This document shows, in pieces, positions 11,066-22,428 of a stretch of DNA of 64,000 nucleotides (the first letter of the stretch is position 1; each line of letters starts with the position of its first letter). The DNA comes from Tetracentron sinense (lineage: Eukaryota; Streptophyta; Magnoliopsida; Trochodendrales; Trochodendraceae). A program made the position numbers and the translations under genes. The notes beneath the pieces were generated by a model, which saw nothing but the letters and a program-made list of their open reading frames with translations, made no database searches and had not been told where the DNA came from. The DNA lies in assembly GCA_015143295.1 (NCBI GenBank), contig CM026570.1, positions 22,947,250 through 23,011,249 on the forward strand. The letters are read 5' to 3'.

Positions 11066-12087
11066 TATGCCTTAGCCTACCTGGCTCCTCTCTTAGCCTA
11101 CCGGGTCCAAACCTAGCCTTCAAGCCCAACCCTTGGCCTCCGAGCCCAAATATTACATATTGACCAACCTCAGTCAAACAAAACTCTAATCTACCGAATT
11201 AGGCCCATTAGCCACCTTTGGTACACACACACCCCCTAACCTTGACACGGGCTCATGTACTAGAACTACGCTCCGTCTGATCTTACCCCAATATAAGTAC
11301 GTAGGCAACCCAACCCGGGTTCGACCCTAGTTACCTTTTCTTCTTTAGATTAGTATTAGCTTAAACACTTAGGTATTTGATTAACATTGACTTAACTTTG
11401 GCTTAAACCTAGTAAGTAGGGAACCATTGTAAAATGAAAGTGTCGGGGTACCTAACCCTTTCCCCGGACTTAACCGAGCCTCTTACCCTAATCTCTAATT
11501 ATAGACCAACGTTCTTATCCAACAAACCCGGGATTTATCCATTCTAACTGAATATGTGACAACTCTAAACCCATGAGATTTTTAGGGTTTCCCGAAACCC
11601 GTGCTTGTGTCACTAACCAAGTATACCGAGCTTGTGTCATCCAAATTGGACAACATGAGTTACCGGTAGACTTGATCATCTTAGACTTTCAAGATTTTCA
11701 TGTCATTCTTGGAATGGATTGGCTTGCAGCTTACCACAGGCAAGTAGATTGTTTTGAAAAAATGGTGAATTTCAAGCCACTTAATGGAATTCCCTTCCAT
11801 TTTTGAGAATTGAAAAAGAAAGACATTGCTAGATTTACAGCCTTAAATCTTTCTAATCCAGAAGTGAAAGATGATTCTGTCATTCCAGTAGTCAGTGAGT
11901 TCATGGATGTTTTTCCTGACAAGTTACCAGGGTTACACCACCAGAGAGGGAGATTGAATTTGTCATAAACCTAGCTCCAAGCACTGCACCGATTTCTAGA
12001 GCACCGTATAGGATGGCTCCTGTAGAACTAAAGGAGTTGAAGGTATAAATTGAGAAATTACTTGAACAGGATTTCATTAGACCAAGT

Positions 12088-12600
12088 GTGTCACTATGGG
12101 GAGCTCCAGTTCTCTTTGTAAAGAAGAAGGATGGGTCGATGAGGATGTACATCGACTATAGGCAACTAAACAAGGTCACAATAAAGAACAAATACCCGTT
12201 ACCATGGATTGATGATCTGTTCGACCAGTTAAAGGGAGCAAAGTTTTTCTCTAAGATAAATCTAAGGTCAGGGTATCACCAATTGAAGATTAGATCAGAT
12301 GATATCCCTAAATCAGCATTCAGAACGAGATATGGACACTTTGAGTTTCTGGTTAAGCCTTTCGGCTTAACAAATGCACATGCAGCATTTATGAACTTGA
12401 TGAATAGAATATTCAAACTAGCCTTGGACTGTCATGTGATAGTGTTTGTGGACGACATCCTTGTATACTCACCAACCTAAGAGGATCATGAGAAGCATCT
12501 TCGGGTTACACTTGAGACTTTGAGAGAGCATAAGCTGTATGCTAAACTGAGTAAGTGTGAATTTTGGCTTGAGAAAGTGGCATTTTTAGGCCATGTCGTA
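12088..12600 (+). pseudogene. Reverse transcriptase domain of the chromovirus
   Basis: Contains [53 protein letters not shown] and the active-site FVDDILVYS. The first catalytic Asp (normally in SKIDLRSGYHQ) is Asn. A stop at 12478 follows YSPT, after which the thumb-like segment (KCEFW, VAFLGHVVSSEGI) continues in the same frame. It is not functional. Confidence 0.92.
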
Positions 12601-12849
12601 TCATCAGAAGGGATTTCAGTAAACTCTTCCAAGATTGAAGTTATTGCAGATTGGAATAGGCCAAAGAGTGCTACAGAAATTAGGAGTTTCCTAGGCTTCT
12701 CAGGATATCATAAAAGATTTGTAGAGGAATTCTCTAATTTAGCAGCACCACTTACTCACCTGCCCAAGAAGAATGCCAAGTTCACATGGGATGATAAATG
12801 CGAGTAGAGTTTCTTAGAATTAAAGAAGCATCTCACTACTGCCCCAGTT

Positions 12850-13180
12850 CTTACTATTCCATCGGGTATTTGTGGATTTGTAGTTTACAGTGATGTTTCG
12901 CATGTTGGATTAGGTTGTGTTCTCATGCAACATGGTAAGGTCATTGCCTAAGCATCCCGGCAATTGAAGAACCATGAGAAGAACTATCCTACTCATGATC
13001 TAGAGCTAGCAGCAGTGGTTTTTGGTCTAAAGATTTAGCTGGACTATCTATACGGAGAAGAGTTCAAAATTTTTATAGATCACAAAAGCCTCAAGTACTT
13101 ATACTATCAGAAAGAGCTCAACTTGAGACAGTGTCGTTGGGTAAAGTTTTTGAAAGATTATGATTGTTTGATTCAATATC
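12850..13180 (+). pseudogene. RNase H domain of the chromovirus
   Basis: The segment with [48 protein letters not shown] and [10 protein letters not shown] matches Ty3/gypsy RNase H. Stops at 12949 and 13036 interrupt it. One Asp motif reads SDVS instead of the usual CDAS. Confidence 0.88.
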
Positions 13181-13499
13181 ATCTGGGGAAAGCTAATGTT
13201 ATAGTAGATGCACTTAACAGAAGGCCCTCCGGTTTATTAGCACACTTAAGGGTCAAAGGATGGAAATTGTTAGAAGACATTTCTAACAACGAAACAAGTT
13301 TCAGTCTTTGTACCTCTGAACCGTTGGTAGCTAATATTGCAATCAGATCATATATTCGAACCAGAATCATAGAGTTGCAGGGGTTTGATGAAGAATTGTT
13401 AGCTTATCAAGCTAAGTCCTTCGAAAATGGTCAAGAAGATTTCTCAACTAATGGAGAAGGAGCCATAACATTTAAAGGCAGGTTATGTGTCCCAAATAA

Positions 13500-14350
13500 T
13501 GAAGAATTGAGACAAGAGATTTTAGATGAAGCACATTGGTCCAAGTATACAGTTCATCCCGGTGGTCTAAGATATACCAAAATCTCAAGAGGCACTATTG
13601 GTGGAGGAATATAAAGAGAAATGTGGCCACTCATGTATCTCAATGTTTGGTTTGTCAACAAGTCAAGGCCAAACATAAGAGACCTGCAGGATTATTGCAA
13701 CCTCTTCCCATTCCTAAATGGAAGTGGAAAAATATATCTATGAATTTTATTGTGGGATTGCCAAGGACAGCCAAGAATTTCGATGCTATTTGGGTAGTGG
13801 TAGACCGTCTGACTAAGTCAGCCCATTTTCTCCCTTATCGGACTACTTATAATGCTAACAAGTTAGTGAAACTTTATATCAAGGAAGTAGTTCGTCTCCA
13901 TGGAGTATCTGTCAGTATAGTTTCTGATAGAGACACAAGGTTTACATCCAGATTTTGTAGGAATTTTCAACAGGAAATGGGATCTCGCCTGGATTTCAGC
14001 ACGGCATTTCATCCTCAAACAGATGGTCAGACAGAGAGAGTGAATCAGGTTATTGAGGATATACTCCAGTCTTGTATGCTTGATTTTCAAGACAGTTGGG
14101 ATGGCATTTACCCTTAGTTAAATTTGCTTATAACAACAGTTATCAAGCAAGTATTCAAATGGCATCATTTGAAGCCTTGTATGGTAGGAGTTATCGGTCT
14201 CCCCTTTATTGGGATGAAATAGGAGAGAGAAAGCTACTGGGTCCTGAGTTAGTTGAACAGACCGGAAACAGAGTTAACTTGATCAGGGAAAGGTTGAAGA
14301 CTGCTCAGAGTAGACAGAAGAGTTATGCTGACACCTGGAGAAGAAATTTG
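13500..14350 (+). pseudogene. Integrase domain of the chromovirus
   Basis: The zinc finger is visible as [13 protein letters not shown] followed by CLVCQQVKAKHKRPAGLLQP. The core has SMNFIVGLPRT (first catalytic Asp replaced by Asn), VSDRDTRFTSRF and HPQTDGQTERVNQVIEDIL. The C-terminal part has FAYNNSYQASIQMASFEALYGR. Frameshifts near 13570 and 14105 split it over three frames. Its role would have been insertion of the retrotransposon cDNA. Confidence 0.92.
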
Positions 14351-14810
14351 GAATTTCAAGTGGGAGACTATGTTTTCGTCAAAATATCTCCTACAAATGG
14401 GATTATGAGATTTGGAAAGAGTGGCAAGTTAAGCCCAAGGTATATTGGACCTTTCGAGATTATCAGGAGAGTAGGAGAAGTGGCATACAGGGTTTTCCTG
14501 CCTCCTCACATGGCAGTAGTTTATAATGTCTTTCATGTCTCTATGTTGAGGAAGTATATTCAAGATCCATCACAAATCAACGACTTTGAACCACTGGAAA
14601 TTCGAGAAGATTTAACAATGGTAGAACAACCGGTTCAAATTCTGTATCAAAAAGAGCATGTTCTACGCAGGAAGACCATCCGTTTTGTCCTTCTTCATTG
14701 GCAACATCACTCCGTTTAATAGGCCACTTGGGAAAGAAAAGATGAAGTTCGAGAGAAGTATCCCCACTTGTTTTAACTCAGGTATGTAATTTCGAGGATG
14801 AAATTCTTTT

Positions 14811-14822
14811 AAGGGGGGAAGA
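14811..14822 (+). other. Polypurine tract of the chromovirus
   Basis: AAGGGGGGAAGA lies immediately before the LTR start TGTAGAACCCC at 14823 and 34 bp after the pol stop. This is the usual plus-strand priming site position. Confidence 0.88.
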
Positions 14823-15158
14823 TGTAGAACCCCGAATTTATTATTCTTGATATTTGTGATGATTATTAAATTTTATGGAAACCTGTGTTCAAAAATTTAA
14901 TGAGGTCAAGCTTATAAATTTTATGTAAAACGCATTGATTTTGAAACCCAAATAAATTCCATAATTTAAGACATTTTAGAGTTAAATTGCATGAAAAGAA
15001 AAGTAGGCAAAAAAGTAGTAAAAGACTTTTTAAAAAATTTGATCGGCGCTCCGGCTGATCAATTGCTTACCAGCGGTGATTGATCGCCCACAACTCTATT
15101 TTGGTGATGGTTTGCACGATTTTTTTATTTTCTTCAAGTCCTTAGGACCCCCAACACT

Positions 15159-15172
15159 ATAAATATTCCTTA
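15159..15172 (+). promoter_or_regulatory. Probable TATA box in the chromovirus LTR
   Basis: ACTATAAATATTCC is followed by a leader rich in GAGAGAGAAGG, at the usual internal position of a chromovirus LTR promoter. Confidence 0.55.
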
Positions 15173-15439
15173 TGTTCGTAAGTTGAGGGTTTCTAAGGCT
15201 TCCTAAACCTAAAAAAGAGAGAGAGAAGGGGATTTTGGGAGATTCAGTAGGAGATATCAAAGGTTTTACAAGGAAAAAATGCGAAAATGCTTAGATCAAT
15301 CTCATTTGCAAGCGCTTGATCGTAGGAAAGCGATCGGGAGAGGTAAATATAAATTTCTTCCTACCAACATGGTGATTTTGATATAAACATGATGAAAGTG
15401 ATAGATTTAAAGCAAGAAAAATATGATTAAGTATGCTTA

Positions 15440-15610
15440 TGATGTGTCAATCCCTTATGAAAGATAGATATGATGTTCAGAGAATGTTTTCATTATGATT
15501 TTCTTATGAGAGATAGATATGATGTTCAGATAATGTTTTTATTATGATTTTCTTATGAATGATAGACATGATGTTTAGAGAATATTTCATTACGTATTTA
15601 TTGTAAAAGA
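15440..15610. repeat. Three-copy tandem repeat, about 65 bp, in the LTR
   Basis: The phrase TTATGA(G/A)(A/T)GATAGA(T/C)ATGATGTT(C/T)AGA, followed by an AATGTTTTCATTATGATTTTC-like segment, occurs near 15455, 15505 and 15552 with small length changes. Confidence 0.7.
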
Positions 15611-16089
15611 TAATTATGATGTTGGAGATGTTTCTTATGATTTTTATTATTCACATCAACAAGGGGAAAGGGAATGATTTTGTGTCTATGTATGATGGAG
15701 AATGGAGGAAGGGATGATGGTTGGATCTGATGGAATGATTATGAGTTTGATTTGAAATTGTGATGTGTTATAAAAACTAGAGTTTTATGAGATTAGTTCT
15801 ATCAAAACTATATACTAAAATTTGATGCATGATAAATAGGATTGTTTCATCATTTTAGTGTTGAAAACATGATAGACCTATATTTTTATATTGATCAACC
15901 ATGGAAAATTATGCATGTTTAAACTAGTGTATGATTAATAGTTATCATTGTTTCACTCACACTCATTCATGAAATTAATTATATACAAGCATAATAATAA
16001 GCAAGATAACAAATATTATGCAAGTATACAAAAACACGAGCATGACTGTATAATTGAGTTTTGCACTGCCCCAGTACCCACAAGCCTAA

Positions 16090-16190
16090 GATCAAGGCAA
16101 GACAAGCCGATGCACCGGTTAATGTGTAGACAAGTCGTACACACCGAACAATATGTAGACAAGCCGTATACACCGAATAATGTGTAAACT
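16090..16190. repeat. Three-copy tandem repeat, about 33 bp, in the LTR
   Basis: The units share GTAGACAAG(C/T)CGTA(C/T)ACACCGAA(C/T)AAT, near 16100, 16130 and 16155. There is no coding meaning. Confidence 0.7.
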
Positions 16191-17290
16191 ATGTGGTACC
16201 TCGATAAGTAGGGTATATGTTAGTCTCTACCCAATATATGGAGTAGAGTTATTTTAAGTTATTGCACTTTGCATGTTGTTGCATACATTCACAAACAAGA
16301 AAGACAAGTAAGATAAACAAGAAAAATAAGTACAAGTTAGCACGTATAAGAATTGAATTTGAATTATGCTTTCGCACTCTGAATTGTTTATATGTTTACA
16401 TGTCATGTTAAAATTCTAATTTATGATTTATATTAAATGTTGTCATATTGTTAACTAGGAGTTTATATATACGCGGGATAACTTGTCACTCAGCCGATGA
16501 CTCTTGTTATCAGCAAGTTGTAGGTTTAATATCTGTGCCCTAAGACCTTGGGAAGAGGAAGAGTCAGCAGGTGATTACCTTGATAGTAAATGGAATTTGG
16601 ACCATTGACCATTTCCTGGAAATTAGATTATTAGTATTTATATTTGGAGTTAAGACATTGTAATAGACTTAATGTTATATTTATGATTAGATTAAATTGA
16701 TCATTAGGAATCAGGATGAATGATTGAAATATTGATTTTGTTTTAGTTTTAATTCGAGACATTAGACTTGATCATGATTTATTTGAAGAAAAACAATTTC
16801 AGGTTCATGTTTTAGATTGCCTTAAATGCTTTATAACAGGAAGTTATGAAAGTTAATGGTTAAGTCACGTGTCAAAGTCTCACATTAACTTAGGTGGGAT
16901 TTTGAGGCGCAACACCGGCCATTAGGGGCGGTCGACTGGCCAAGGACCAAACTCTACTATGGCCCATTTTGGGCCACATTTAAGACAGTCGGTCAACCTG
17001 CCAAGAGGGTGGTCAATAGGTCACCTGCAAAACTTGGTCATTTCTCCTATTTTTCTCATTTTTCACACTTAAAGTGCTTCCACTCTTCTATTAACTCACT
17101 TAGAGTGTTTTTCCACCATTTACCTTGGCTTTAACACCCACACACATTTATACTTGGTTCCAACTCCTTTTGTTCATAACCCACACACCAGAATACATAG
17201 AAGACTTTTTTTTGTCTAAAAGTCACTATTCACCAACATTATTCATAGACACTATTCACCAACTATGAACATGAGTTCCGGGATTCTACA

Positions 17291-19150
17291 CATTCTCTAC
17301 ATTAGAGTACGCTTTGCCAAGAGACTTTAATCCATTTAGTATGTTAGTAAATCTAATAAACATATCACTAATAGATTCATCTTTTTCTATTTTAAATAAT
17401 TTATATTTATGAATTAGCATGCTAATCTTTTTTTCTTTTACTTGATTAGTCCCTTCATAGGTAACTTCGAGTTTATATCAAATTTCCTTGGATGAATCAC
17501 ATCCCGAGACTCTATTAAACTCTTGGGGCTTAAAATGCAATATAAATCATTAATTGCTTTAGCATTACTTCATTTCATTCTTCTTCTACTTTGGGTATTT
17601 GAACCACATCCATAATTTTTGTAGGAAGATAATGCCTGATTGTCAGTCAATCTTAAATTATCCCTTCTTAGTAATAATTCTGTAGAATAGTACAAGCAAG
17701 GGTATCGTTCCTCTACGGACTGCGCTGGTTTCGTTGTTTTTATTCAGATTAATTCTAAACTAATAAGATGGGTAATTGAATTTTACTTAATTAAACTAAA
17801 ATAATTAATTAAACTAATTAAAATTTCTAAATTGATTATCAACTACTAATTTTAAATCCTTTGGAATAGAAAATCTAAGGTTTCAAATCCACCACTAACC
17901 TAATAACTAATCCTTATTTTGAATTTATTCTAACCTCTTAAATTGCAAACATTCCAGTTAGAGTGACAGCACGTCCCATCTCAACTAATCAAGAAAAGTT
18001 CAAAGGATTATATTTTAAGCATCTCGTATCTTCAGTTAGCACGAATGATACACACTAATCTACGGTTGTGTAATCACTCGTCTTCCCTTAGCATAAAATA
18101 TCTTCGAATTTAATCTCTTGATATATTAAAACCATTGCATAAAACCTATGTTTAAATTCTAACGAAAATTAACACAAGTGATTTTAATTCCAATTTCATA
18201 ATACCTAAGACAAGGTTGAGAATTCCATTAAAATCAAATATAATTCAAATAAATCCTAGTTGTTAAAACAACCCTCTCATTATGTAATCAATGTTTTACA
18301 ACTAAGAAATCAAAAATAAAAATAAAATACGACACAGTTACTTGGTTAGGGTTTTATCGAAACCCTATAATGGAAATTAGTTTATCGCGAAGGAGGAATG
18401 CATCATCTTTATAAACAAAACTGTTGCATTCTTCTTCATGACTTCCTTGATCTCCAGAGCTTCTCCTTTTTCTAATTCAAAATCTCTACACTAAATCTCT
18501 ACAAAGAATCTCTCCTTTTATAGAGAAAGAGAGAAAGATAGAGTCCTTATACAATAAGGACTTCTACTTTGGCTACAGCTCTTATTTTCTCTTTTCCCTA
18601 CGAAATTTTGGCATTTAAGAATAGTCAAATTGAGCCCAAAATGAGGTTTTTTGCGCATTAAAAATTATCCACGTGCAGAAGGGGCGATCGATCGCCCAAG
18701 GGGGGGCGATCGATCGCCCAGGGTAAATTTTGCTCTATTGTTTTGTCTGTTACTCCTTTCTTCTACCCTTTTGTTCCTGAGATCCTTATAAGCCTTTAAT
18801 GCTTTTACAACTTCAAATTTAAGCTCTTTTTCTCGTATGAAACTGAAACAAATGTAAACCACCAAGTAGCATAAAAATACTTAAAAGGATCACTCGAAAG
18901 GGTTAACAAGTTAAGTTTGAGGTGCATATATGTGTAACATCTTGCACAGATCAAGGACCTTTGACTATGACTTTCCAACATTCATAATTAAGGGCTTGGA
19001 TGTAATACATCATCTAGGTTTTTCAATAGTTATAATTTTTTCTATTGAACAATAGAGGTCTAGTGGTGGATTGGTCCTCTCTTAAGGTAGTTGTAAAAAT
19101 GTTTGTCATATATATCTTTACTCTAAGATTGTTAAATCTAAATATATAGA
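17291..19150 (-). pseudogene. Copia-type gag remnant (UBN2-like), interrupted
   Basis: On the minus strand, 17291-17640 translates through stops into a Ty1/copia gag (UBN2 family) segment with VTYEGTNQVKEKKISMLIHKYKLF and ESISDMFIRFTNILNGLKSLGK. The N-terminal part continues at about 18946-19150, next to the primer-binding site and LTR at higher coordinates. The two parts are separated by an unclassified insertion (17641-18945). Pol is missing because the chromovirus LTR cuts the element at 17290. Confidence 0.75.
17641..18945. repeat. Unclassified repeat inserted in the copia gag remnant
   Basis: This 1.3-kb AT-rich stretch has no gene. It starts in TGATTGTCAGTCAATC and contains GGTATCGTTCCTCTACGGACT, a phrase I associate with dispersed plant repeats. 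It includes two copies of the perfect palindrome GGGCGATCGATCGCCC at about 18683-18720. It ends before CTTGCACAGATCAAGG. No clear target duplication or terminal repeat was found, so boundaries are approximate. Confidence 0.45.
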
Positions 19151-19171
19151 GTCTTAGGCTCTAATACCAAT
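19151..19171 (-). other. Primer-binding site of the copia element
   Basis: Read on the minus strand, the LTR end ...GGGCAACA is followed by ATTGGTATTAGAGCCTAAGA, close to the TGGTATCAGAGC complement of the initiator tRNA-Met 3' end used by most plant copia elements. This fixes the element's orientation as minus. Confidence 0.8.
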
Positions 19172-20672
19172 TGTTGCCCAAGTATTGGACCCTAAAGGGG
19201 GGTGAATAGGACATTGGCAAATTTAAAATTCTTCATATTCCCTTTTTGTGGAATTTCAAATTGAACTAATTAACAACGGAAGGAAACTAGCAATTCTACT
19301 CAATTTTAGAGAAATGATAAGAGATAGAGAGAGCAAACACAAAGGATTGTTTTTGACGTTCGGCACTCCCGCCTACATCCCCGCTTTAAGTCTTCCCACT
19401 CAAGGATTCACCACGATCCACTATCACGCGATCTTCTTCCGTGTGAAGACCAAACCTTTACAATCTTCTTACGGGTGAAGATTAACATTTCCTTACAAGA
19501 GAACAATCCTCTCTTAACTTTTACAGAAGTTCCTTGTTTCAAGGACAAGAATCTACGATTCTTGATTTCACAATACAATTTGAATAATTAGATTTCAATC
19601 CAGAAATTTGCTCCTGATATGAGCTGAATAAGATTAACTTGAAGCACTCTAAAAATCTCTCAAAGATTAGAAGTGAATAACTCAATAATAGAGATTTGGG
19701 ATTTCTAGGGTATGGTCGATGTAGAAATTAATGTGAACTTGAGAGTAGATGATAAGAGTTATTGCATTGATCAAGAGTTGTTATTTGTTCATAAATGAAC
19801 TCCTTTTATAGCATTTTGAGAAATTATGGCTGTTGGAGAACATTAAATGCGAAAATTGCCATTTAAAAACTAGCCATTATAGTATTTTAAGTTTCTCGCA
19901 TGAATTCGTTGACGAGATTGGGTGGGCATCTCCATTCGTCGCCGAAATCAAAGCCAGAAAGAAAATAGCGGCTTAGAAGCTAGTTTCATCGCTGAAATTT
20001 CAGTACCCCTATAATTTCATCAACAATATCAATGTGTTTTCTTATTAAACTAATCTTAATCCTCTCTCAATGATGTGATCCTTTTCCAAGGTCAGTTGGC
20101 TTGTCTTTAACGAGATTTTTCTCATTTTTCATGATGTCCTATGGCCTTAGAATTAGTATAGAATCATGGTCATAGGCTCCTATGGTCAATCTGGTATTTG
20201 AGCAATTCAACCTTCAAGCTTTGAGGAATTTTTACAAAAGTCCTAGACACTCTCACAAGAAAAAAAAATAAACTATAAACCTTCTTATGAGTTGTTCTTC
20301 AAACTTTTTCTTGGATCTTCTATGTTAACTTTGTCTTCATGATTTTCCAAGAGGTCTTTATTAGGATTTTCAATCTTGACTTCAAGTGAGACTTTAACTT
20401 CTTGATTTTGAGTTCGGCTATTTTTGCTGACTTTGAGCAGTCTTCATCATTGAATAGATGACTTGCATTTGGTTGAATGCTTGCTTTTGTTGATCCATTT
20501 TGAATACTTAAGATCATTTTCATGTTTTATGTCTTGAAATATGTGTTAATGTTCTTATAATCTGAATTTCATAAAAAGTTGATAGAACCATTAGTACCAC
20601 AATGATCATTTTATTATTGTGTTATCATCAAAATTATTAAAGGTACCTAAGGTTGTAACCTTTAGGCTAACA
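19172..20672 (-). mobile_element. 5' LTR of a copia-type element, 1.5 kb, minus orientation
   Basis: Plus-strand ends are TGTTGCCCAAG and GGCTAACA, so the minus-strand LTR runs TGTTAGCC...GGGCAACA. It is homologous to the solo LTRs at 4614-6112 and 44710-46057 along its whole length, including GGGGGGTGAATAGG, CACGATCCACTATCACG and TTATTGTGTTATCATCAAAA. A TATAAAAGGAG equivalent (minus strand) sits near 19800. Flanks CCAAT and AATTC do not match, as expected where only one end of the element is preserved. Confidence 0.82.
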
Positions 20673-22128
20673 AATTCCTTATGGGTAAATGTCATCTAGG
20701 TCTCTTACCATTCCTAGGCATGTATGTAACTCATGATCAGCAACTTGTCTTCATCTTCTTATGGATTTTGATGCTTGAAGCTTCTTGGACTGAGATACCC
20801 TTTAACCATAGTTTGTTTTACGGAATTAGCTAATCCAAATCTATTACACAATGAATTTCTAGAAACCCTTGTGTGAGCTTAGGAGCCTCAACTCTCTGTC
20901 TAAAAAACCTTAATTCATAATAGGGGACAAAACCTTATATAGGCAAGCCAAGAAAAATATTTAGAAGTTTCTGAAACAAGCAAAATAGAAAGTTTGGTTC
21001 GAACCATATTGGTTTGGTTCATCAAAGTTGTTCGAATCACTTTATGCAAACCTTTTGAAATTTTTCCTCATACATTTTTTTCATGATTTCTCATGTTTGG
21101 TTCGAACCAAAATAGCTAGGGTGGTTCGAACCAAACCCTTTGAGTTCTTTCAAATTGATTTTTTTAACTTTATAACCTTATGTCTAGCCACCTAGGGTAT
21201 GTGTCACATTGTTTAGTTAATTCCACCTAGATGAGATGGTCTCTAAGTCCCTTACCATTCCTAAACGGAGTTGGTCACTAAATTTTCGGTCTTCTTTTTT
21301 GGCATGTCTTCGAGCACTTGACCACTTGAACTAAGACACTAGACATTATTTTGTCCTAAGAATTAGTCAATCTAAATAGGACTTTACACCTTTAAACAGA
21401 ATGAAGCCATTATTTTATTTCCTCAATAGTAATGACTAGTGCCACAACTAGATAGAATTTGAAAATGTGCCTTTGGTGCTAGCACTCCTCTTGTTACCAA
21501 ATATGCAAAAAGATGACTAAAAGAAAACTTTTTGACAATTGGACCAAATTGACCGGTTTATATCACGTCGATAGTTTCGGAAACCACTAAAATTGCCATA
21601 ATTTAAAACCATCCTTAGAATCGGGGAAGGGAAGAACCGGCTAGTTCAACCTGACTCAAATCACAAAACTAAAATAGAAGCGAAAGATACCAAAGCAATG
21701 TTGTATCAGACTACTTGTCTCTTTGTAGTTGGATATCTAAGTTTTTGGAATGCTCAAAATTCTACTTGAGGGTCCAAATCTAGGGCAATATAAGCGGCTA
21801 ATCTAAGTTAGGCTTGTTATCTAAAGTAGGACATGAGTGATTGCTCATGTGTTAATAAGGGCAGGCAAGCGGACGGAGGGGATAAAAACCTAGAAGCTTT
21901 CTTGGATTGAGAAGGCATGGATGAGAACCGGTGATATAACCGGTAACGGGAAGAAGGGGCAAGAAAAATGGGGAAAATAGGGGGGGAATAGTTTTTTAAT
22001 AATAATATAAAGGTCTCGGATTCTCTCTGGCAAGGCTCCTTTCGGGCAACCACAAAATAGGGGACATCTGGCTCGACATATCGGAGAAGTTATTTCATAG
22101 GTCATGATTTTGACTTCTCACACATTAT
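20673..22128. other. Repeat-rich intergenic DNA without a gene
   Basis: Two related segments, about 20690-20830 and 21225-21400, share CTTACCATTCCTA and TTG(A/T)ACTAAGA-type phrases, suggesting an old duplication. Inverted GGTTCGAACCA strings cluster at 20995-21140. The part next to the YGGT gene (21800-22128) has no coding signal, and the minus-strand open frames there have no recognisable domain. Confidence 0.5.
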
Positions 22129-22266
22129 TTGACATGTGACGATAGAGTAGTGAGATAAAGGGGGAGAGATATCTAGTGGGGAAAAGTCAAAATCATGGAG
22201 AGAAAATCCCTTTTTATCACCACATGTTCCCGGAGACCACCTTTCTGGCTTCGCCCGGGACAATCC
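22129..22266 (+). mobile_element. MITE copy (family M1) upstream of the YGGT gene
   Basis: The segment reads ACATGTGACGATAG ... GGGGGAGAGATATC ... AAAAGTCAAAATCATGGAGAG ... TTTTTATCACCACATG ... CGCCCGGGACAATCC. It aligns along its length with 47837-48006 (plus) and 30261-30420 (reverse). Inverted halves (ACATGTG/CACATG) give a hairpin-like unit. The left end is unclear. It ends 162 bp before the gene's ATG. Confidence 0.7.
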
Positions 22267-22428
22267 GAGGCCTAATAGGCCATAAAAGGACACAGTGGAA
22301 CCGAACCGATTGAGCCGGTTCGACCGCCGGTCCGATAATGAACAATATAACCCCTCTTTATCTCTTGAGAACATTTCAGATTTCTTCTTCTGAGAGAAAG
22401 GGCGGTGGAGATTCCGACGCGCAGACTA

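Larger units (their letters stand above)
8156..11556 (+). mobile_element. Long LTR (LTR B), related to LTR A
   Basis: It starts TGTAAGCAACCC and runs to about 11556, followed by TGACAACTCTAAACCC, a degraded version of the primer-binding site after LTR A. The length is about 3.4 kb. A probable TATA box (CTCTATATAAGCACC) lies at 9032-9046, with a leader of CTTCCTC-like pyrimidine tracts behind it. Two related segments at about 9940-10080 and 10120-10255 (GGTATCTTTGGCCC ... GGGCCCACCAAAGGCCCAGGGTCTT) show an internal duplication of about 180 bp. No coding capacity is seen. The 3' junction with chromovirus pol at about 11573 marks a truncation or nested insertion. Confidence 0.55.
11573..14776 (+). 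pseudogene. pol: Ty3/gypsy chromovirus pol (protease end, RT, RNase H, integrase, chromodomain), inactivated
   Basis: This is polyprotein pol of a plant chromovirus (Tekay/Del-like). Reading through the breaks gives, in order: the C-terminal part of the aspartic protease (VILGMDWLAAY, 11690-11806), with the catalytic DTGA segment lost at the 5' truncation; reverse transcriptase with FVDDILVYS; RNase H; an integrase with its HHCC finger and DDE core; and a chromodomain ending KYPHLF* at 14774-14776. Breaks include a frameshift near 11933 and stops at 12046, 12478, 12805, 12949, 13036 and 14717-14722 (a TAATAG pair in the chromodomain). Further frameshifts lie near 13570 and 14105. Two catalytic aspartates read Asn: [13 protein letters not shown] instead of SKIDL, and integrase SMNFIVGLP instead of MDF. 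Many lesions fit C-to-T or G-to-A change, as expected after methylation. Gag is absent. The polypurine tract and 3' LTR follow directly. Confidence 0.93.
14823..17290 (+). mobile_element. 3' LTR of the chromovirus, 2468 bp
   Basis: It begins TGTAGAACCCCGAATTTA after the polypurine tract and ends GGGATTCTACA, giving TG...CA termini with the inverted repeat TGTAGAA/TTCTACA. A TATA-like ACTATAAATATTCC lies at 15159-15172. GATCGGCG/GATCGCCC-type inverted motifs (15042-15090) recur in the leader. A three-copy repeat of about 65 bp lies at 15440-15610 and a 33-bp repeat at 16090-16190. The LTR abuts copia gag sequence at 17291, so the chromovirus inserted into, or recombined with, that element. Confidence 0.85.

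Noticed and set aside
11573-14776. Endogenous pararetrovirus (caulimovirid)
   Set aside because: Integrase, chromodomain, polypurine tract and LTR are present and no movement or coat protein is seen, so it is a Ty3/gypsy element.
22405-22428. Upstream start of the YGGT protein
   Set aside because: The frame begins with GTG, not a normal plant start. The first ATG at 22429 gives a typical transit peptide.
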